Shown: in pieces, positions 18,701-22,732 of the stretch
How the letters are laid out: each line of letters starts with the position of its first letter
Position numbering within the stretch: the stretch's first letter is position 1
Assembly (NCBI GenBank): GCA_946478755.1
Contig: CAMLDJ010000059.1
Location: forward strand, 1-22,732
Source: an uncultured Pedobacter sp.
Lineage (GTDB): Bacteria; Bacteroidota; Bacteroidia; Sphingobacteriales; Sphingobacteriaceae
Direction of reading: 5' to 3'
Length of the DNA stretch: 22,732 bases
The notes under the pieces: model-generated
Database searches by the model: none
Told to the model about the DNA's origin: nothing
What the model saw: only the letters and a program-made list of their open reading frames with translations
Program-made: the position numbers and the translations under genes

Positions 18701-19085
18701 TATTGACCATTTTTTTTCCGGTTAAAACCACTTCCTGCAAGCTGTTTGAACTGGGTTCCAAAACGACATTGATGGTTGTCCGTGTTCCGATCACCCCAGC
18801 CTGAAAGGTATTATAACCGATATAGGAAACGATCAGGTGGTTTTTAGTATTGGTTACGCGAAGGGCAAAGTTTCCGTTGATGTCGGTACTTACGCCGGTA
18901 ATTGTTCTTTTATTTTGATCTACTTCGATAACTGAGGCGCCGATGACCCCCAGCTTATCCTTTTTATCGGTCACCTTTCCCCGTACGGTAACCACCTGTT
19001 GCTGTGCATGAAGTGTCGCCGGATATCCGGTGGCCATTGAAATCAGAACAGATAGGCAGAAAATTTTATATAAAAATGGTTTCAT
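15780..19085 (-). CDS. SusC/RagA-like TonB-dependent outer-membrane glycan transporter
   Basis: A 1101-residue SusC porin. The signal peptide ends LHA-QQQ (cleavage near 27). A carboxypeptidase-regulatory-like domain covers about 33-110 (VRGKVTDKKDKLGVIGASV, SYIGYNTF). A clear TonB box follows (LQEVVLTGKK, 116-125). The plug (about 135-270) contains MSIRIRGTSSING, PLIVLDGMPYE and ITVLKDAASTAVWGSRAANG. The barrel fills the rest, with an EF-hand-like DVNHDGNIDEKD near 915. There is no STN domain. The stop codon directly abuts the first possible SusD ATG, so the two are translationally close. The FAS1 gene upstream ends 30 bp before this start. It is expected to import pectin-derived oligosaccharides; the substrate is inferred from the lyases later in the operon. 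Confidence 0.95.
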   Translation of the reverse strand: MKPFLYKIFCLSVLISMATGYPATLHAQQQVVTVRGKVTDKKDKLGVIGASVIEVDQNKRTITGVSTDINGNFALRVTNTKNHLIVSYIGYNTFQAGVIGTRTTINVVLEPSSNSLQEVVLTGKKMVNNGTGLNIAERNSTIASATINAKVLEELAVSSIDQALAGRLSGVDFGTTSGDPGAGMSIRIRGTSSINGSAEPLIVLDGMPYETEIPSDFNFGTADDQGYAQLLNIAPSDIKDITVLKDAASTAVWGSRAANGVLLINTKRGDKGKPIISYNFKGTMARQPNPIPFLTGDQYSMLIPEAVMNSTGLPLDFLGNNGQNKAFQYDPSDPFYYYNYGNNTNWVDLITRTGYTHDHNISMSGGGEKARYYASVGYLGQTGTTLGTDLSRITTKINLDYIVSSKLRFKTDLTYTHVNNNLNYDKSLRGTAINKMPNMAPFEYDEYGNMTAAYFSPLSNIQGTFSISDNGEIKGTYNPLAMANEGASHLIGERITPKFNLQYDISPVLFSTVDVQFDINNTKSKTFLPQVATGQPSTQTTVNRASDADGDSYNIQSKINLIYRPFLGEKHNLQGLMSFQTDDTKSASYSLVTSNTASSALQDPSNPSVTNGVGLALKSSQSQSRSMGVLLQAQYELLDRYIINVNGRVDGNSKFSPDNRFGFFPGISTRWRLSGEPFMKKYTFIDDLSFRLSYGASGKAPGSNYGYFNNYTPFDWSYAGRAAVYPSNIELAMLKWETVVGRNLGFNLWLFNSRIRIDAEIYKNTTRNMFYNDLKIASTSGYSKIDMNIGTMNNNGWEIGINTTPLKTKKLSIGFDFNIARNINSIQSVSEFYPRESAAGLPKIGEYKSFLIEGNPFGSYYGFKYKGVYTDKEATIARDEKGNEIIGPNGQTIYMRYNYPTIDYAFQPGDAIYEDVNHDGNIDEKDMVYLGNSVPKFTGGFGPNVTFNGNLKIQAFFSYRYGYDIVNKAKITTTNMYGVNNQSTAVLRRWRNPGDVTDMPRALYGDGYNWLGSDRYVEDASFLRLSSVTVRYNLGQQLLKRLNVKSGSVYVTGQNLYTWTNYTGQDPDVTSSGSSSPFSYAQDNALTPPSKTFTLGVTVGF

Positions 19086-19115
19086 CAGTTTATATTTGGT
19101 TTTTATCTGTGCTTG

Positions 19116-21401
19116 TTACTTGTTGTAATTGAGATAGTTGGAAATGGAATGGATGAGCATGCGGTTCGACAGCTGGTTACTAAAACTGAAATTTGTTTGC
19201 GCTATCCGTCCGGCCCTGTCCATAATGACCAGATTAGTTGGCTCGTTGGATACATTTAACAGGGTATTTTCGCCAGCTTCGGTTTGCAGTAAGGTTAAAT
19301 AGTTATCGGCCTTTTTTCCATCAACAGCAACTGATTCGCCATTAATGATATGATATAATATGAATTTCCTAACGAGATCTTTTTGTGCTTCGTTAGTTGG
19401 GGCTGACGTGGGTAAAGCTCCTGTAGCTTTTGTACCAGGTAACAAACCATCTTTAATGGCCTGGCTGATCGCCGCATTATCAGGAACCAGCATGGTGTAC
19501 TTACTATCGATCCCGGTACTTACACCAGAAATGGCTTTGCTGCTTGCTGTGTAAAGGCTTGATGTCGACACAAACCAATAAAACGAAGCATAATTGTTTG
19601 GGTATTTTGCTGCCAGGGCCTGCAAATGCTGCCCTACGTTCTGGGTACTGAAAGTCAGGGCGGCATCGACATAATATACCATTCCATTTACAGAGCTTGC
19701 GTCCGTTTTCACTACGTTAATATCTACTCCGGAATCAACCGTTCCACTGGTTTGGATTTTTCCGGAATTGTATTTCACGTAATCACCGCTTTGAGATTCA
19801 ACTATACCTGATCCGCCTAAGGTTGATAATTCGCTATTCGGTGTTAGCAAAACACCTGTTTTAAATAGGCGGAATGCATTGTCGCGGTATATCAGGTTGT
19901 GGGAGTAACTTGCTGTAGGAGATGTTCTGTAACCCCATGCTGTTGAAGTTGTACCGGCACTGCTTTCATTGTACCGGTATCCTGCAGCGGCTACCACGGC
20001 ATCGGACATCACCAATAAGGTTTGCTTTACATTTGGCTGCGTGATATATGCTTTAACACCTGATGCCAAATCGGCATAAGCCAATAGGGTTAAACTTGTG
20101 GTTGGATCCAGGTAAGGAACGCCATATACTGTTCTGAAGACGTTAGAATGCTGCGCCTGGTTAATCCCATAAAAAACAGCATTACTCAGAATTTGCTTAT
20201 CTACTGCATTTGCAATAGTTAAGGTTGTGTTTTCCTCCATATAGTTCTCCTGCTGCGCAAACTTGCTTGGCCACAATGCTGTTGGCCACATGTGAGAATT
20301 AATAAAATCTATCACAATACTACCTGGAGCAGTTTTAAAGAAAGAATTGCCATATTTAACAAGGATTTTTTTGCGATAGGCCCTAAAGGCCTCATTAGTT
20401 GGCGCCATGATGGTCCAGCTGGATTTTTGAGATTCATTTGCCAGATAAACACCGAGCCCGGGCTGCTGGTAATTTTCATTGTTTATCGAAAAAGCCAGTT
20501 GTCCGTTATATCCCTTTACATAAACAGAATCCGAACTTCCTGTTGCCACAAAATTTCTGTGCGTCAGATAAGGATTGGCTGCATAGAACTTCAAAGAATC
20601 AAGCAGACTTTTAAATTCACTATAATCCGGGTTTGTACTGAGGTATTGATCTATACTTTTTAAGGGCAAGGTTACCCGGTCAACTTCATGGATCATTCCG
20701 TTTTCAGCTGCGATATCTTTGCTGATCACTGCCGCTGAGGCTACATTGAAACCAGAAAAGGTGGAGTTGGGATAAAAAGCTTTGTAATCATTTTGCGTCA
20801 GGCCGTTGGTTGTCAAAAACTGATCTGTAAAATAAGGGAGATACTTATTATTGTTATCCCCATCTATGTAAGAAGAAACATCAACGCCCCTTAGGGATTG
20901 CACATTTCTATTGGTTGCAATCACCTTGCTATGCGCAGCATCTCCCTTTTGCTGTACCCAGTCATAATAAGCGGTTTTCCTCTTGAAAGCCAGACCAACC
21001 CCCGCTTCCTGTCCGCCTGCCAGCTGGTAAGTACTCAACTGATCTTTACGGTATGCATTGTATACCAGCGCGTATTTAACGATAGAGAGGGCCATCGAAT
21101 CCGTGATCCCATTAACGCCTTCAATGCCCTGTTCTTTAAAGAAAAGTTCAAAGGCGGCATCATTAGGTGCAAACATGGTCCACCAGCCGGTTTTTGCTAA
21201 AATGTCTTTGTATCCGGCTTTGTCTATAACAGCCGTTAAGTGCTTAAAATTTCCCCTGGACTGGAGCTGCTGGTAAATTGGATCGCCCAAACCCTGCGGG
21301 CGTTCGTAAAAGGTGTCAAAATCTTTTTTCTTGCAGCCGCTTAAAATACCTATAAGAAGTAGGAAGCAACATAAACTTGTAAAAAGTCTGGTCATTAGCA
21401 T
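19116..21401 (-). CDS. Large multi-module fasciclin (FAS1) lipoprotein, first gene of the operon
   Basis: The ATG at 21401 is chosen over an upstream in-frame ATG at 21470 because it puts a lipoprotein signal at the N-terminus: LLLIGILSGC, acylated Cys23, followed by KKKDFD, a strongly charged start of the surface-export type. The product has 761 residues. FAS1 signatures recur about four times: WTMFAPNDAAF (74-84) with ENGMIHEVDRV ending unit one near 230; WTIMAPTNEAF in unit two; a degenerate unit three ending SSVNGMVYYVDAAL; and unit four with YTMLVPDNAAI ending NRMLIHSISNYL at the C-terminus. Units one to three hold insertions. It opens the ten-gene run, 30 bp before a SusC gene, and a candidate promoter and leader hairpin lie upstream. 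An outer-membrane glycan-binding or adhesive role is inferred from position. Confidence 0.85.
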   Translation of the reverse strand: MLMTRLFTSLCCFLLLIGILSGCKKKDFDTFYERPQGLGDPIYQQLQSRGNFKHLTAVIDKAGYKDILAKTGWWTMFAPNDAAFELFFKEQGIEGVNGITDSMALSIVKYALVYNAYRKDQLSTYQLAGGQEAGVGLAFKRKTAYYDWVQQKGDAAHSKVIATNRNVQSLRGVDVSSYIDGDNNNKYLPYFTDQFLTTNGLTQNDYKAFYPNSTFSGFNVASAAVISKDIAAENGMIHEVDRVTLPLKSIDQYLSTNPDYSEFKSLLDSLKFYAANPYLTHRNFVATGSSDSVYVKGYNGQLAFSINNENYQQPGLGVYLANESQKSSWTIMAPTNEAFRAYRKKILVKYGNSFFKTAPGSIVIDFINSHMWPTALWPSKFAQQENYMEENTTLTIANAVDKQILSNAVFYGINQAQHSNVFRTVYGVPYLDPTTSLTLLAYADLASGVKAYITQPNVKQTLLVMSDAVVAAAGYRYNESSAGTTSTAWGYRTSPTASYSHNLIYRDNAFRLFKTGVLLTPNSELSTLGGSGIVESQSGDYVKYNSGKIQTSGTVDSGVDINVVKTDASSVNGMVYYVDAALTFSTQNVGQHLQALAAKYPNNYASFYWFVSTSSLYTASSKAISGVSTGIDSKYTMLVPDNAAISQAIKDGLLPGTKATGALPTSAPTNEAQKDLVRKFILYHIINGESVAVDGKKADNYLTLLQTEAGENTLLNVSNEPTNLVIMDRAGRIAQTNFSFSNQLSNRMLIHSISNYLNYNK

Positions 21402-21506
21402 ATTTGGTTTATACAGGTTTTGGCAACCCTGAGCGGGAGAGAAAAAACTGAACTTCAGCGCAGCGTACAAGGCACCGAAAGGTATCCCTTATAACTGTTT
21501 ATTTAT

Positions 21507-21527
21507 GGAATGCCTGGTGCGCATTCC
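21507..21527 (-). promoter_or_regulatory. Perfect hairpin in the predicted 5' leader
   Basis: GGAATGC (21507-21513) and GCATTCC (21521-21527) are exact reverse complements around a 7-base loop. On the minus strand the hairpin is followed by an A/U-mixed stretch rather than a U-run, so it is not a standard terminator. It lies about 105 bases before the FAS1 start codon, inside the likely leader. It could affect mRNA stability, bind a regulator or small RNA, or be chance. Confidence 0.3.
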
Positions 21528-21599
21528 TCAGTAATGTTCAATGTAAATCTTTAGGCTATGGCTTGCTTGGTTTAATTATATATTTGGCTATTTGTTAGT

Positions 21600-21635
21600 C
21601 AAAGCTATCTGAAATGCCTGTTCAGCGTTTTCAAA
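21600..21635 (-). promoter_or_regulatory. Candidate Bacteroidota sigma-ABfr promoter for the FAS1-SusC-SusD operon
   Basis: On the minus strand TAGCTTTG (21607-21600) matches the Bacteroidota -7 consensus TAnnTTTG exactly. TTTG (21635-21632) provides a -33 partner, but the spacer is 24 bases, slightly longer than the usual 17-23. Transcription would start near 21594, giving a leader of about 190 bases. It lies between a terminator and the first gene of a tight gene run, where a promoter is expected. Confidence 0.4.
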
Positions 21636-21693
21636 ATTTGATGAAATGCTTTCGTTATTTGGTAAAAAAACCTATTTAAACCCTTTTTAAAGT

Positions 21694-21725
21694 AAAAAAG
21701 AGCCCTGTATACAAGGCTCTTTTTT
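21694..21725 (-). terminator. Rho-independent terminator after the partial SusD gene
   Basis: AAAAAAGAGCC (21694-21704) and GGCTCTTTTTT (21715-21725) are perfect 11-bp reverse complements around a 10-base loop whose inner TGTATACA is itself palindromic. On the minus strand this gives a GC stem plus U-run 22 bp after the SusD stop. The symmetric A/U flanks would also let it stop transcription from the other strand. It separates the upstream SusC/SusD unit from the FAS1-led operon. Confidence 0.88.
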
Positions 21726-21747
21726 ACACAATAGGCGTTATCGCTTA

Positions 21748-22732
21748 TTAATATTTAGGATGTTGCTGTCCTTTTAAACCGGGGTTGACATCCAGGATAG
21801 AAACTGCCAAAGGCAAGAGTTCAACCTTTTCTTTTTCAAGACCGCGGAACAGGTTGGTTACAAGTGTCGCGTTGGCGGTTAGCTGTCCCCGAGAATTTAG
21901 CGGTGATGCACCGTGCATTCTCAGCACTACATTTCCGGCTCCTGCCAATGTGGTAGAATCGGCGCTGGACAAAACCTTATAAGCTGTATAAGGAATAGCT
22001 ACTATAGGATCCTTAAAAGCGGTGGCTTTGACACGTTTGTAAACCCGGTAACGGTCTATGTCGGCATATGCTCCTGTTCTATTGGCCATGTCAATGAGGT
22101 TCTGTTTGGTTTTGGCCAGTGTTTCATAAAGAATTCCCCAACGAGCTAGGTCCGTTCTTCGTAAAGATTCAAACCCGAATTCAAACTTCCGCTCATCGAT
22201 TATGGCGTTGTGGAAGCCGAGGTAATCTTCCGGGGTCACTCCTATTTTAGTAGCGTCACCACCAAAGCCGCGGACCCGTACTTTTTCAAAATAGGTTTTC
22301 GCATCTGCATTGGGACCATGGTTGTATTCGTTTAATGCTTCTGCATACATTAAAAGCACATCTGAATAACGCAGTACCGGCCAGTTGATGTCGCGTTTAT
22401 TGATTGCCGTGCCAATCTGATCGCTCCAATCGACCCTGAATTTACCAATGGTATTGCTGGAATAAGAATTCATGTCCCGGCCATTATCAGCAGCAATCCC
22501 ATAATTGCAGATGGTTACGTCCCTACGTGTATCGCCCTCTTTGAAGTCATACCAGTAGGTTGGCGTTGCCGCCATAGCGGGCTGGCTTTTGCCATACATG
22601 CAGCTGGTATGTGCAAATATACCATTGGTATACCCTGCTGCAGAGCTGTTGTTATCATTTCCGTATTGTCCGAATTCAAGCATGGATTCATTGTTGTATT
22701 TTCTGGTGATAAGATCCCTGAAAACCATTTCA
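21748..22732 (-). CDS. SusD/RagB-like lipoprotein, C-terminal part (cut by window edge)
   Basis: About 328 C-terminal residues of a SusD-family protein are visible. The frame stays open through the window edge, and the internal methionine at 22728 is not a likely start, so the signal peptide and first third are outside. SusD features include KEGDTRRDVTICNY, INWPVLRYSDVLLMYAEALNE (given in part), IIDERKFEFGFESLRRTDLARWG and a C-terminus ending in LDVNPGLKGQQHPKY. It should be the lid and glycan-binding partner of a SusC encoded further upstream, outside the window. It ends 22 bp before a strong terminator, so it belongs to a different transcript from the FAS1-led operon although probably to the same or an adjacent polysaccharide locus. 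It is a third, distinct SusD in this stretch. Confidence 0.92.
   Translation of the reverse strand, partial: EMVFRDLITRKYNNESMLEFGQYGNDNNSSAAGYTNGIFAHTSCMYGKSQPAMAATPTYWYDFKEGDTRRDVTICNYGIAADNGRDMNSYSSNTIGKFRVDWSDQIGTAINKRDINWPVLRYSDVLLMYAEALNEYNHGPNADAKTYFEKVRVRGFGGDATKIGVTPEDYLGFHNAIIDERKFEFGFESLRRTDLARWGILYETLAKTKQNLIDMANRTGAYADIDRYRVYKRVKATAFKDPIVAIPYTAYKVLSSADSTTLAGAGNVVLRMHGASPLNSRGQLTANATLVTNLFRGLEKEKVELLPLAVSILDVNPGLKGQQHPKY

Larger units (their letters stand above)
21402..21693. other. Leader and promoter region upstream of the FAS1-SusC-SusD operon
   Basis: No credible coding sequence is seen in these 292 bp. On the minus strand it holds a candidate -7 promoter element (21600-21607) and a perfect 7-bp hairpin (21507-21527), and it is bounded upstream by the terminator at 21694-21725. 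If the promoter is right, the operon has a leader of roughly 190 nucleotides, long enough for post-transcriptional control. No recognisable riboswitch was found by eye. Confidence 0.55.

Noticed and set aside
20292..20663. A 123-codon plus-strand open frame
   Set aside because: It lies wholly inside the large FAS1 gene in antisense, with no start context or recognisable domain.
21402..21470. Upstream in-frame start for the large FAS1 lipoprotein
   Set aside because: It would put 23 polar residues before the lipoprotein signal. The start at 21401 gives a normal signal and lipobox.
1..22732. CRISPR arrays, tRNA or rRNA genes, insertion sequences, phage or defence genes
   Set aside because: No regular spaced repeats, transposase-like proteins or RNA gene patterns were seen; the coding content is explained by the polysaccharide locus.

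Overview
The window looks like part of the chromosome of a soil or plant-associated Bacteroidota, most likely Sphingobacteriaceae (Pedobacter or Mucilaginibacter-like). This is judged from the SusC/SusD pairs, fasciclin-domain lipoproteins, PL1 lyases, TAnnTTTG-type promoter element and moderate GC; the genus is inference. Every supported gene is on the minus strand, so the biology reads from high to low coordinates. The content is a pectin-type polysaccharide utilization locus (PUL), cut at both ends.

Layout in transcription order: (1) 22732-21748, the C-terminal part of a SusD-like lipoprotein whose unit ends at a strong symmetric terminator (21694-21725). (2) 21693-21402, a leader region with a candidate promoter and a perfect 7-bp hairpin. 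(3) A run of ten tightly spaced genes: four-module FAS1 lipoprotein (21401-19116), SusC (19085-15780), SusD (15767-14214), FAS1 lipoprotein (14191-12434), FAS1 lipoprotein (12391-10901), SusC (10883-7686), SusD (7657-5945), PL1 pectate lyase (5858-4542), a six-hairpin glycosidase-like enzyme (4537-2393) and a second PL1 pectate lyase (2352-1021). Gaps are about 4 to 90 bp, so one long operon is likely. (4) A 317-bp gap with inverted repeats (1020-704). (5) The 5' part of a GH28 polygalacturonase-like gene (703-1), apparently a separate unit.

How the parts fit: five lipoproteins (two SusD, three FAS1), plus the cut SusD, should sit on the outer membrane and capture glycan. The two SusC channels import it with TonB energy. 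The two PL1 lyases, the six-hairpin enzyme and the GH28 enzyme carry type I signal peptides and probably finish the breakdown of galacturonate-rich chains in the periplasm. No regulator (HTCS, ECF sigma/anti-sigma, SusR-like), sugar permease or cytoplasmic uronate gene is visible, and neither SusC shows an N-terminal STN signalling domain.

Most worth following up are the three FAS1 lipoproteins woven between two SusC/SusD pairs, two of them carrying unassigned C-terminal beta-rich modules that could be glycan-binding. Beyond these I see no RNA gene, mobile element, CRISPR array or plainly novel system.
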